Assembly: GCA_021604725.1 (NCBI GenBank) | Contig: BQJN01000050.1 | Coordinates: forward strand, 1-33,814 | DNA from: Lysobacteraceae bacterium | GTDB taxonomy: Bacteria; Pseudomonadota; Gammaproteobacteria; Xanthomonadales; BQJN01 | DNA length: 33,814 nt | Reading direction: 5' to 3' | Shown: positions 8,791-17,242 of the stretch, piece by piece | Position numbering within the stretch: the stretch's first letter is position 1 | How the letters are laid out: every line of letters begins with the position of its first letter | The notes under the pieces: generated by a model | Told to the model about the DNA's origin: nothing | Databases searched by the model: none | What the model saw: only the letters and a program-made list of their open reading frames with translations | Translations under genes and position numbers: made by a program

Positions 8791-9609
8791 CTAAAGCCGC
8801 CTCCCAATCACTTCGATCATCTGTGGGCACATACAACTGGCGCCAGCAGTTTGCTCCAGCGCCTTCCACTGAGCGAGGGCAGTTTGACAGGTCTCGGCAC
8901 TCATTAACCCGGCATCAACGACCTTTGGAAAATACACCTCAAAAAAGCTGGCCGGCCACTGCCAGGCAAAATCACCAGGACGCACCAGTTTGGTCATGGG
9001 CCGAGTGCTGACCACCTCCAACCCTGCTTGACCAAACAAGGCCGGTAGGCGGCGACCGATATCAATATCGCCTGCCGACTGCTTGAAGCTCTGCAACGCG
9101 GCGGCAATGGCGGAATCCAGCTCTGGATGGGCAGGCTCGGTCTGAAAAGTCTTCCAGTCAAAATATTCATGACATACGAATGTTCCGCCGGGTCTCAACG
9201 CCGCTGCGACTTTGCCCAATACCGCCTCAGGGTTGGCCACCCAGGCCAGCGCCCAGCGACAGTAGGCACCGTCCAAGTCGCCATCGGCCAGTTTCATGTC
9301 ATCGAAGGTCGAAGCTATGCAGTCAACAGGCAAGCCGTGCAAGGTGGACGATTGGCGGCAGAACTCGATGAAGGCCTGAGATCGGTCAACCGCGATTACT
9401 CGACCGGCAGGACCTACGATGTAACCCAAATCCTGCGTACAAAAACCGGGACCGCAACCGAGGTCGAGAAGCTTGTCGCCGGCGCCAAAGCCAGCATGAC
9501 GCCAGCCTGTTCGAGCCTCTTCAGCCCACACCTGGTGTTGCAGGCCGAGACGGAACAGTTCGGCCCGTTCAGTGCCGAGAATATAGGTCTCGCTATCAAT
9601 CACGGACAT
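8791..9609 (-). CDS. Class I SAM-dependent methyltransferase
   Basis: A 272-residue soluble protein with a Rossmann-type SAM-binding fold. Motif I is LLDLGCGPGFCTQDL at about residues 48-62, followed by VIAVDRSQAFIEF (acidic end of strand 2), FDDMKLADGDLDGAYCRWAL (motif of strand 4) and ALRPGGTFVCHEYFDW (strand 5 region). This is the common layout of UbiE/COQ5-like small-molecule methyltransferases; the substrate cannot be deduced. It lies between the exported esterase-like gene upstream (26 bases) and the zinc-ribbon membrane protein downstream (19 bases), all on the minus strand, so these three may form a transcription unit. Confidence 0.88.
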   Translation of the reverse strand: MSVIDSETYILGTERAELFRLGLQHQVWAEEARTGWRHAGFGAGDKLLDLGCGPGFCTQDLGYIVGPAGRVIAVDRSQAFIEFCRQSSTLHGLPVDCIASTFDDMKLADGDLDGAYCRWALAWVANPEAVLGKVAAALRPGGTFVCHEYFDWKTFQTEPAHPELDSAIAAALQSFKQSAGDIDIGRRLPALFGQAGLEVVSTRPMTKLVRPGDFAWQWPASFFEVYFPKVVDAGLMSAETCQTALAQWKALEQTAGASCMCPQMIEVIGRRL

Positions 9610-9635
9610 GTGCGTGCCTCATCACTGCTTCGACC

Positions 9636-10883
9636 CTATTGTGCCTTATAGCCGGTCGCCGGGCTCACATTCGGCATCGCCATGAACGCGTCGTAGGCAT
9701 AGATCAGGTCGACTGATGCCTGATCGAGAAAGTCCATTTTGTGGGCGTAAGGTCTTAGGCCGCGCAGGTCAATCACGGCCAGGCCGTCCTCCGGAAAGTA
9801 GGCCTGCAGGGAATTTTTGCCGGCGGAGATGTCCGAAAAATAGTAGCTTTTACAATCAACAGCTTGTCCTGAACGTATGTCCAGGCCCTGACCACCATTG
9901 CAGTCGATGTGCAGGTTGAACAAGCCATACCCTTCAGACCGACCCCATTCAGCCAGAAAATCACCGAGGGCCGGAACGTTGGTACCACTGCGCCCACGTG
10001 AGCCGTGAAACGCGCCGAACTTCAAAAATACCTTTGGTGCATGACCGGATCGCGTTTGTTCAGCACGAAAGTGGGCCAGGAAGTTGGCTTTCATGTAGTT
10101 CTCGCGCTCCAGGTTGGCCTGGTACGCGGTGCCGCCGCGTCCAGTGAACGGCATGTAAATTCGATTGGACAGGATCATCGCGTCAATCAACTCCAGCGCA
10201 TCGTTACTGCCTCGCGACTCGAACGCGCGGCGCAGACCGTTTAGTGCACTGGGGTCGGTCATCCCGAGCCACATCGGATCTTCCTCGGCCTGTCCCTGCG
10301 CAACGGCGACCGCTGCTGCCTCTTGCTCTGTCTTCGCCATTGTTTCGAGCAAGGGTAGCAAGATAGGGGCGGCGGCAATGAACTCCTGGTCCAGCCCCCA
10401 CAGAACCGGGCCCGTTTCGCTGGCTCTTACCGCATCGAAGGCCAGTTGGTTTTCTTCTCTGTAGAAAAGAAACACCAAGGCAAGGTAGGTCTTTTCGTCT
10501 GCCATGAACGCCTCGAAGGCCACGGGATCCCTGCGCATCATTCGCTCGGCGAAGCGAGTGGACCACGGACCAACCTCCAAGGCCATATGGCGATAGCCAT
10601 CTGCAATCAGGTCGCGATACAAGGCTTGGGAAAACAGGGCGATATCTGCAGTGGCGTGCTGTTCGCCAATCACGAAGAACTGTGCCTCCCGTGCCCGTTC
10701 CCGCAGCCAGTCAGCACCAGGACCGGTGACAAAGCCCTGATCGATTGCGACGGGATAGACGCTACTGGCCATGATTGAGTGAAACTGCTCGATCTCCGCT
10801 TGCTGCTGACTGTCGGACGGGCTTGCCGCCGAGGCAAGCGACCATGACAGCATGCAGCTCACTAGCAGCGCTTTTGTGTTCAT
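9636..10883 (-). CDS. Exported erythromycin-esterase/ChaN-like family protein
   Basis: A 415-residue protein with a clear signal peptide (MNTKALLVSCMLSWSLASAA, cleavage after the ASA region), hence periplasmic or secreted. The mature part contains FFVIGEQHATADIALFSQAL and HMALEVGPWSTRF, the arrangement seen in the erythromycin esterase and ChaN-like superfamily, where a Gly-Glu-x-His motif and a later Glu line the active site. A second His, in LKFGAFHGSRG (about residue 290), fits the same fold. Real erythromycin esterase activity is not implied; most members have unknown substrates. The upstream gene is the homocysteine methyltransferase, 37 bases away, on the same strand. Confidence 0.7.
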   Translation of the reverse strand: MNTKALLVSCMLSWSLASAASPSDSQQQAEIEQFHSIMASSVYPVAIDQGFVTGPGADWLRERAREAQFFVIGEQHATADIALFSQALYRDLIADGYRHMALEVGPWSTRFAERMMRRDPVAFEAFMADEKTYLALVFLFYREENQLAFDAVRASETGPVLWGLDQEFIAAAPILLPLLETMAKTEQEAAAVAVAQGQAEEDPMWLGMTDPSALNGLRRAFESRGSNDALELIDAMILSNRIYMPFTGRGGTAYQANLERENYMKANFLAHFRAEQTRSGHAPKVFLKFGAFHGSRGRSGTNVPALGDFLAEWGRSEGYGLFNLHIDCNGGQGLDIRSGQAVDCKSYYFSDISAGKNSLQAYFPEDGLAVIDLRGLRPYAHKMDFLDQASVDLIYAYDAFMAMPNVSPATGYKAQ

Positions 10884-10920
10884 CGAAATCCTCCCAGCTC
10901 GGCTCGAAACAGCCGCTTGC

Positions 10921-11862
10921 TCAATTGTTTGTTAGTAACGACTGCCGCAGCATGGCGATCTTGCCTGGCCCTACGCGACAGCAACCGCCGACCATTTTGG
11001 CGCCAGCATCAAGCCACCGCTTTGCCTCGGTGACCCAATCGAAGGCCTGCGATGCGGACTGCCACGAATGGTGTTCTGCCTGATAGCGTTCACCACTGTT
11101 GGGGTAGACCACCACCGGCTTGTCCGTTTGCGCTCGCACCTTATCGATCAGTGGCAAAACCAATTGTGGCGAGGTGCAGTTGATGCCGACCGCAGCCACA
11201 CGGTCAACTGAGTCACAAAGAGCCGCTGCGTCAGCAATGCAGTGACCATCGTGCAAGCGCTCCCCATCACGACAACAAAAACCAACCCAGGCACATGGGC
11301 CATCATGGTCGGTCAACAATTGCATCAGCGCCGCGGTTTCAGGAAGCGATGGGATCGTTTCAATGGCCAACAAGTCCGGTTCGGCTTCAGCCAGCAGGCC
11401 AAGTCGTTGCCGATGAAAATCCGCCAGCGCTCGGTCACTCAAGCCATAGTCACCGCGGTACTCAGACCCGTCAGCGAGAAAAGCGCCGTAGGGACCTACG
11501 CTGGCAGCAACTAAAGGTCGGCGGCGGGCGGTGTCCTTGGTGCTGCTTTCCCAGAATGCGTCACGGGCTTGTATGGCCAGGATTACCGACGATCGCAGCA
11601 GTGCCCTGGCGTTCGATTCTGTGTGACCTGCGCGCATGAATCCGGTAACCGTGGCCTGGTATGACGCCGTTGTAATGCAATCGGCCCCAGCCTGCAGGTA
11701 GCTTTGATGCGCCTCGACAATGCGCTGCGGCTCATCGGCCAACAGGCGAGCCGACCACAGCTCGTCATTCAGACACGCCCCGCGTTGCTCCAGCGCCGTC
11801 GCCAGGCCACCGTCGAGGATCATGCAGGGCTGGTGATCAAGGAACTGTTGAATCGGGTTCAT
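10921..11862 (-). CDS. mmuM: Homocysteine S-methyltransferase family protein
   Basis: A 313-residue zinc enzyme of the homocysteine S-methyltransferase family, which makes methionine from homocysteine using S-methylmethionine, SAM or betaine as donor. The barrel begins with MILDGGLATALEQRG, and the zinc ligands are visible: GINCTSP (about residue 228) and GGCCR (about 297). No cobalamin domain is present, so it is not MetH. The open frame starts at a TTG, but ATG at 11862 gives the usual N-terminus and overlaps the upstream hydrolase gene by 26 bases. The methyl donor is not evident. It lies some 3 kb from the metX-metB-thrA operon. The symbol mmuM is used in the family sense. Confidence 0.85.
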   Translation of the reverse strand: MNPIQQFLDHQPCMILDGGLATALEQRGACLNDELWSARLLADEPQRIVEAHQSYLQAGADCITTASYQATVTGFMRAGHTESNARALLRSSVILAIQARDAFWESSTKDTARRRPLVAASVGPYGAFLADGSEYRGDYGLSDRALADFHRQRLGLLAEAEPDLLAIETIPSLPETAALMQLLTDHDGPCAWVGFCCRDGERLHDGHCIADAAALCDSVDRVAAVGINCTSPQLVLPLIDKVRAQTDKPVVVYPNSGERYQAEHHSWQSASQAFDWVTEAKRWLDAGAKMVGGCCRVGPGKIAMLRQSLLTNN

Positions 11863-12631
11863 GCAACTGGCCCTGATCAATAAACGTTCCGATAGCGATC
11901 CAATAGTCCGGATAGTGACTCAAATCATTGTGATTCGCTTGATCAATATTCAACCTTTGTGTGCCCAGCGGCAGCGCTGTCATCAGTCGATCCGTATGAC
12001 GGCGTGGAATCACCTCATCGCGACCGGCGGCAACCACCAATACTTGAGCAGAAACATCGGCGGCACGCGCGTACGAATCATATCGTTCGGTGACTAGCCA
12101 ATCGATCGGCAACCAGGGCCAGATGCCCGCTGCCACGCTTGCGATGGAATCAAATGGGGTTACCAGGATTAGACTGGAGACTGGCCGTTCGGCGGCGATA
12201 TGCATGGCCACACCGCTACCCAGACTTCGACCAATCACCGACAAGCTGGCGTGCCGCTCAAGAACATAGTCGGCGACCAGTAGCGCATCGCCAAGAAGCG
12301 TTGGCTCTGAGGGCGTCCCGGTACTGCCGCCGTAACCACGATAATTGACCAGGTACAGCGTATGGTGGGGCAGCGTCCATCGTAGTTGTTCGATGTTCAG
12401 GCTGACGTCTTCGGCATTGCCGCCGAAATAGAGAACCGCTTCGTCGCCATTACCAATGCGCCAGACCTTAAGGGTTTCGCCATCGACTGCCAGCTCAATG
12501 CTATCGGCCGTGACCGCTTGTCGCTCCGGCGTTGGATAGTAAAGCAGCGAGCGTTGTGACAGGTACAGGCTGGCACAGACCAGCAGGTAGGCGATGGCAA
12601 CAAACGCCACCACCGCCCACACCCACTTCAT
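11837..12631 (-). CDS. Alpha/beta hydrolase with N-terminal membrane anchor
   Basis: A 264-residue serine hydrolase. The first 25 residues (MKWVWAVVAFVAIAYLLVCA) form a hydrophobic anchor, followed by SQRSLLYYPTPER, a sequence typical of the ABHD13/BEM46-like group. The nucleophile elbow is VIGRSLGSGVA (Gly-Arg-Ser-Leu-Gly, about residue 137). Candidate acid and base are the Asp of AAGRDEVIPRRH and the His of QANHNDLSHY near the C-terminus. Substrates of this group are generally unknown. The gene begins six bases after the DUF885 lipoprotein stop and overlaps the homocysteine methyltransferase gene, indicating an operon on the minus strand. Confidence 0.87.
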   Translation of the reverse strand: MKWVWAVVAFVAIAYLLVCASLYLSQRSLLYYPTPERQAVTADSIELAVDGETLKVWRIGNGDEAVLYFGGNAEDVSLNIEQLRWTLPHHTLYLVNYRGYGGSTGTPSEPTLLGDALLVADYVLERHASLSVIGRSLGSGVAMHIAAERPVSSLILVTPFDSIASVAAGIWPWLPIDWLVTERYDSYARAADVSAQVLVVAAGRDEVIPRRHTDRLMTALPLGTQRLNIDQANHNDLSHYPDYWIAIGTFIDQGQLHEPDSTVP

Positions 12632-12637
12632 TGCTGC

Positions 12638-14491
12638 CTACTCAGCCTGTTGCTGAGCAATCCATTGGTCAATGGTTTGCTCGAATATGTTCAACGGCAA
12701 CGCCCCATATTTCAGGACTTCAGTATGGAATTTCCGAACGTCGAATTGATCGCCCAGTTGCGCCTCGGCGCGATTGCGCATTTCGCGTATTTTCAGCTGA
12801 CCGATCTTGTAAGCCAAAGCTTGTGACGGAATGGCCATAAAGCGCTCAGCTTCCGATACTGCTCTTGCTTCGGCCACTGGTGCGTTGGCGTACATGTATT
12901 CCAACACCTGCGCACGGGTCCAGCCCTTGGCGTGAATGCCGGTGTCGACAACCAGCCGAATGGCACGCCATAGTTCGGCTGCCAAGGCACCGAAGTACTG
13001 GTACGGGTCGGTGTATACGCCCAACTCCTTGCCCAAAGACTCGGCGTACAATCCCCAGCCTTCAATGTAGGCCGTGTAGCCTCCGAACCGCCTGAAGTTC
13101 GGCAAGCCTTCCAGTTCCTGTTGAATGGCGATCTGAAAATGGTGACCTGGTGCCGCTTCGTGCAGGAACAGCGACTCAACAGACCAGCTCGGACGCGCAC
13201 TCAAGTCGTAGGTATTGACGTAGAAAATGCCTGGCCTTGAGCCGTCGGGCGAAGCACGTTGGTAACTGGCAGCAGACGATGATTGCTCTCGAAACTCTTC
13301 AACTGCTCTGACTTCATAGTCAGACTTGGGAAACACCTCAAACAATTTCGGAGTCAGCGCATCCACCGTCGACCGGAAGTCACGGTAGGCCTGCAGCAGC
13401 TGCTCACGTTCATCGTAGTAGAACTGAGGGTCTTCCTTGGTGTAAGTAAAAAAGTCGGTGAGATCACCTTCGAAACCAACTTCGGACATGACCTGTCGCA
13501 TTTCATCGTGGATGCGATCAACTTCGTCCAAACCGATCTGGTGAATCTGCTCTGGCGTCAAATCAGTGGTGGTGGTCTGCCTGACATTGAAGGCATACCA
13601 ATCATCACCACCGGGCAGTGCGTACATGCCAACGGTGTCTCTGGCTGCCGGAATGTATTCGTCGGTGAGAAATGCGCTCATCCGAGTATAGGCGGGCACG
13701 ACCTTTTCACTGATCATTTGCTCATAGGCCTCGGTGAAACGAGCCTTGTCCTGCTCAGAAAAGTCGTCCGGAAAGTTGTTGATCGGGCCGTAAAACAAGC
13801 TGTCGGTGGCTGTTTCGACGACGTGAGCATCCAGCTGTGGAAGCACCTTCTCCATCAGAATTCTGGGCTGAACCACCCCTGCCTCAATGCCGTCATGCAT
13901 GTTGTCAATCGCTTGATCCATGATGGTGACAAAGCCGTCAACTCGCTTTAGCCAGTTGTCGTAATCCGCAACTGTTCGGAACGGCTGTGCGCTGCTGCCA
14001 GAGCCCAGTTGTGCGAAGAAATTGGTGATGTTGAAAAACTGGTTGATCGGGATGAGGTGTCCGGGGTATTTCTCTGCCTCGATGGCATCCATGCGGTTCT
14101 GGATGAACATTTTCAGGCTCAGCTGGTCCTGCGCCTCAAGCTTGCTGGCGTCGATAGCCTGGGCGCGTTGCAGGTAATCCCTCTCCAAGGCGCCGGCACG
14201 TTGCCTATAGTCGGCGGAGAGAAAGTTCTCCATCCGGTCGTTGTAACGCGGGTCACCAATAAAGGTAGCCTGCAAGGGATTGAGCTTAAGATTGGCCTCG
14301 AAATGCTCATCGAACATTGCGGTCAGCTTTTCGGTTTCGCTAGGCTGGTTTTGGTCCATCTTGGAGTCGACTGGCTCGGTCGCTACCGTCGGCTCGGGGC
14401 TTGCCGCCGGCGTCGGGGTTGGTGCCGGCTGCTCTGAACACGCTGCGGCCAGTAGCGCCGATAGTGTGATTAGTGTTGTCCTTGTGCTCAT
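12638..14491 (-). CDS. DUF885 family lipoprotein, putative metallopeptidase
   Basis: A 617-residue protein of the DUF885 family. The N-terminus is a lipoprotein signal, MSTRTTLITLSALLAAACSE, with Cys18 as the likely lipidated residue, followed by a low-complexity Pro/Thr/Ala linker, so it should be anchored to a membrane facing the periplasm. The motif LFLHEAAPGHHFQIA at about residue 445 contains the HExxPGHH arrangement of these putative zinc peptidases, and IEGWGLYAESL downstream supplies the probable third ligand. Family members have been linked to peptide hydrolysis, but the substrate here is unknown. It is the first gene of a short minus-strand operon with the hydrolase and homocysteine methyltransferase. 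A 222-codon open frame on the other strand is its antisense shadow. Confidence 0.9.
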   Translation of the reverse strand: MSTRTTLITLSALLAAACSEQPAPTPTPAASPEPTVATEPVDSKMDQNQPSETEKLTAMFDEHFEANLKLNPLQATFIGDPRYNDRMENFLSADYRQRAGALERDYLQRAQAIDASKLEAQDQLSLKMFIQNRMDAIEAEKYPGHLIPINQFFNITNFFAQLGSGSSAQPFRTVADYDNWLKRVDGFVTIMDQAIDNMHDGIEAGVVQPRILMEKVLPQLDAHVVETATDSLFYGPINNFPDDFSEQDKARFTEAYEQMISEKVVPAYTRMSAFLTDEYIPAARDTVGMYALPGGDDWYAFNVRQTTTTDLTPEQIHQIGLDEVDRIHDEMRQVMSEVGFEGDLTDFFTYTKEDPQFYYDEREQLLQAYRDFRSTVDALTPKLFEVFPKSDYEVRAVEEFREQSSSAASYQRASPDGSRPGIFYVNTYDLSARPSWSVESLFLHEAAPGHHFQIAIQQELEGLPNFRRFGGYTAYIEGWGLYAESLGKELGVYTDPYQYFGALAAELWRAIRLVVDTGIHAKGWTRAQVLEYMYANAPVAEARAVSEAERFMAIPSQALAYKIGQLKIREMRNRAEAQLGDQFDVRKFHTEVLKYGALPLNIFEQTIDQWIAQQQAE

Positions 14492-14851
14492 GTTCGATGG
14501 TCTACCCTTGTGTTTGGATTAACCCGAGCATCATGCCTGAGCTGAGGGCGTTGAGCATCACCGAAAAGTAACAGATGTCCAAGGGCGCAGGCTCGCCTTT
14601 GGCTCTGGCGATGGGTGACCGCCTCCATGAACAATGCAGGCCAGGGGCTCTCGTAGGTTGGACGGATGGCAACAACCGTCCCTGGACCGCACTCAGCCCG
14701 CACATCCATGTGCGGTCGTTCGCCACCTGCGACGTGACGTTAAGTCACCCCGCATTAACAGTGGCTCACCTATCCGTGGACACGGTCCAGACGAGCCGCC
14801 CGTGGGTGGCCGTTCGACGCGTCTAGACAATGCTCTTTTGAACTGCTGATC
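14492..14851. other. Intergenic region with hairpins between thrA/metL and the DUF885 gene
   Basis: A 360-base stretch without a convincing gene; the small open frames read like translated repeats. It holds several inverted repeats, described in the repeat entry at 14660-14785. On the minus strand it must contain the end of the metX operon and the start of the DUF885 operon. I found no hairpin followed by a clear T-tract and no strong -35/-10 pair. Confidence 0.6.
14660..14785. repeat. Cluster of palindromes with a CATCCATG core (possible interspersed repeat relative)
   Basis: Four inverted repeats lie close together: GGACGG/CCGTCC (14660-14665 with 14676-14681), an almost perfect palindrome at 14698-14715 with arms CCGCACAT/ATGTGCGG around CC, GTGAC/GTCAC (14734-14738 with 14744-14748) and CCGTG/CACGG (14774-14785). 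The CATCCATG centre of the second one is the same as in the repeats at 19837-19938 and 29415-29495, but the other conserved loops of those copies are missing here. It may be a degenerate or different member of the same family, or the end of the metX operon transcript. Confidence 0.5.
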
Positions 14852-17242
14852 TTACGCTGCTTCAACCCAGTCCCTTACCGGTCTGGGTTGTTCGGCAAGC
14901 CTGACCAGATCACTGATCAGACCAGAGGCGGTTTGCTCAGGTCCGGCACCTGCACCCTGGATAACCAAAGGCTGCTGAGCGTAGGCCGCCGTGTAGAAAC
15001 ACACCATATTGTCGGCGCCCCTCAATCGCGCGATAGGGTGATCGGTAGCCACAACCTCAAGCCCAATGCGCGCTGAGCCTTGCTCAATTCGTGCTACATA
15101 CCGCAACACTCCGTCCAGTGCTCGCGCCTGCTCCAGTTTGTGGCGCATAGCTTGTTCGATCTGATCAAAACAACGCCACCATTGGTTCAACGATACCCCG
15201 GGCGTATCGTCTATCAGCGGCTCAATTCGGACTTGCCGACGCTCCAGGGGCAGACCCAATTCACGAGCCAGGATCAATACCTTGCGAACAACATCCTCGC
15301 CGCTCAGATCAAGTCGCGGGTCGGGTTCGCAGAGTCCCAGCTGCAGGGCCTGTTCAAGGCGTGAACGGAAACTGGTTTCGAGTTGATAATCGTTTAGAAG
15401 CCAGGACAAGGAGCCTGACAGCACCGCCTCCAGCCGGACAATTTGTTGCCCGCTTCGAATCAAAGCCTGTGCTGTATCGATGACTGGCAAGGCGGCACCG
15501 ACCGTGGTTTCGTAGGCATACCGCCCACCGCGCACGCTGGCTTGTTGCAATTGCCGATACTTTTTCAACGGCTGCGCCAGGGCACCCTTGTTCGCGGTGA
15601 TGACATCAAAGCCCTGCTGCAACCAGGCCTCGTGCATGGCCGCAACCTCATCATCAGCTGTCACATCCAGAATTATGGTTTTGCCCGGTAGCCTGGCCAG
15701 CCAGGACAGCAATGCCGGCAAGTCGGCTTCGTTTCGTGTTGTCGCCAGATAGTCGGCTGCGCTGGCCGCATCCAAGCCGGCACGCGAGCGTAAGCAGCCC
15801 CGAGTATTGATCAACGCGGTGACCCGTGGTTGGCAATGGCCCAGCGCGGACAGTTGTTGCAGGAAGGCGCGCCCGACTTGCCCGCAGCCAATAACCGCCA
15901 GATTGACCCTCGGTCGTGCCAATAATGCGTTGTAGCACAGCTCGGCCACCGGCCGGCCATCCAACGGTGGTGTCAAAAGACAAGCCCCGGCGCCACCTTC
16001 TGTGGCGAACTTGTCTATCAAGGCCAAGCCGGCGGGGTGCAGCGCTCGCTCGACTTGCAAGCCCAGGGCCGGATTGCCGACCAGTGTGACAGCCGCGACA
16101 TGAGCGCTGGTATTGACTCGCCATGGACCACCGTTGGCGGGCGAGTTTAGTAGTTGCGCTATCGCTGTCAGGTCGCGTGGTCGGATCACCACCCAATGGG
16201 CGTCATTGCCGGCATTGCCACAGATCACCGGCGCCCGTAAATGCTCAAACGCTTCACGCAACTTCAGCCAGCATTTGGCACTGCGCCCAACCACCTGGAT
16301 GGCCAAGCGATCAGCACAAACTGCCAACGAACGAATACGCTGGCTGTCCACTACCTCACGTGCAATACGACTGCCTTTCTCAAACGGTGCCAGGCTATTG
16401 CGGACATGGACCGTGGTGCCGCGACGCAGCAACGGACTGAGCGTGTCAGGATGCAGTACGTTGCCGCCGCTCGCCGCCAGCAATGCCGCCTCACGATAAC
16501 TCAGTTCCGGACACAGTTCCGCGTCCGGGAATGCCGCCGGATCGGCTGCACGAATACCGCTAACATCAGTCCATATGGTCAGCTCAGGTGCATGCACCAA
16601 AGCCGCAATGACCGCAGCAGAATAGTCACTACCATCACGACCAAGCGTCACTACACCGCCGTCCGCCGTAGAGGCAATAAAACCAGGCAGGACGATGGCG
16701 GCTCGTTCGGTGCACGCTGTGAACTTCAGGATCTGATCACGGCCGTGGCGAAGATCGACAGATCGATTGTCTTGCCGGTCACGCAGGCGAATCACCTGGC
16801 GTGCATCCAGCCAGCGACTACGTCGGCCAGACTGTTCGATCAAAGCCGCAAGCAACCTTGAAGACCATAGCTCGCCGTAAGCCAGAAATGCGCTTCGACC
16901 CTGTTCGAACTGACCAGCAGACTTGAGAATCTGCAGCAACACCTCATGATCGGCCATCGGTCCATCTTCGGCATCCCCCTCCGACAACAGCTCGCTGTAG
17001 AGGCGCTGTTGCTGTTGCAGTAGCTGCAACAAGTCATCGTCGACCGCGCCACCCGACAAGGCATCGGCATACAGGCCTTCGAGGCAATCGGTAACCCCGG
17101 CACTGGCCGATGCAACGACGTAGAGCTGCGCCGAACTTTGTGCCGCAACCCAAGACGCGACCCGCCTGTAACACGCTGCGTCAGCCAGCGAGGTGCCACC
17201 GAACTTGTGGACTTCAACCGTTGCCTTATCCGACTGCGACAT
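14852..17242 (-). CDS. metL: Bifunctional aspartate kinase/homoserine dehydrogenase
   Basis: A 796-residue fusion enzyme, slightly shorter than E. coli ThrA and MetL (about 810-820). The N-terminal kinase starts with VEVHKFGGTSLADA and contains VTLGRDGSDYSAAVIA; it makes aspartyl phosphate. The middle carries a divergent regulatory region (about residues 300-440). The C-terminal dehydrogenase has the NAD(P)-binding loop AVIGCGQVGRAF (about 450), ITANKGALAQP and DLSGEDVVRKVLILARE, reducing aspartate semialdehyde to homoserine. It is the last gene of the metX-metB operon, overlapping metB by 17 bases with GAGG before its ATG. Its place under a SAM riboswitch suggests a methionine-controlled isozyme, so I use metL; many relatives are annotated thrA, and threonine feedback is not excluded. 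Confidence 0.9.
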   Translation of the reverse strand: MSQSDKATVEVHKFGGTSLADAACYRRVASWVAAQSSAQLYVVASASAGVTDCLEGLYADALSGGAVDDDLLQLLQQQQRLYSELLSEGDAEDGPMADHEVLLQILKSAGQFEQGRSAFLAYGELWSSRLLAALIEQSGRRSRWLDARQVIRLRDRQDNRSVDLRHGRDQILKFTACTERAAIVLPGFIASTADGGVVTLGRDGSDYSAAVIAALVHAPELTIWTDVSGIRAADPAAFPDAELCPELSYREAALLAASGGNVLHPDTLSPLLRRGTTVHVRNSLAPFEKGSRIAREVVDSQRIRSLAVCADRLAIQVVGRSAKCWLKLREAFEHLRAPVICGNAGNDAHWVVIRPRDLTAIAQLLNSPANGGPWRVNTSAHVAAVTLVGNPALGLQVERALHPAGLALIDKFATEGGAGACLLTPPLDGRPVAELCYNALLARPRVNLAVIGCGQVGRAFLQQLSALGHCQPRVTALINTRGCLRSRAGLDAASAADYLATTRNEADLPALLSWLARLPGKTIILDVTADDEVAAMHEAWLQQGFDVITANKGALAQPLKKYRQLQQASVRGGRYAYETTVGAALPVIDTAQALIRSGQQIVRLEAVLSGSLSWLLNDYQLETSFRSRLEQALQLGLCEPDPRLDLSGEDVVRKVLILARELGLPLERRQVRIEPLIDDTPGVSLNQWWRCFDQIEQAMRHKLEQARALDGVLRYVARIEQGSARIGLEVVATDHPIARLRGADNMVCFYTAAYAQQPLVIQGAGAGPEQTASGLISDLVRLAEQPRPVRDWVEAA

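Noticed and set aside
13283..13951. A 222-codon open frame on the plus strand within the DUF885 gene
   Set aside because: It is wholly antisense to a gene with a clear metal motif, lipoprotein signal and family length, and its translation shows no recognisable protein pattern.
14575..14849. Overlapping small open frames between metL and the DUF885 gene
   Set aside because: Their translations follow the inverted repeats of this region and match no known family.
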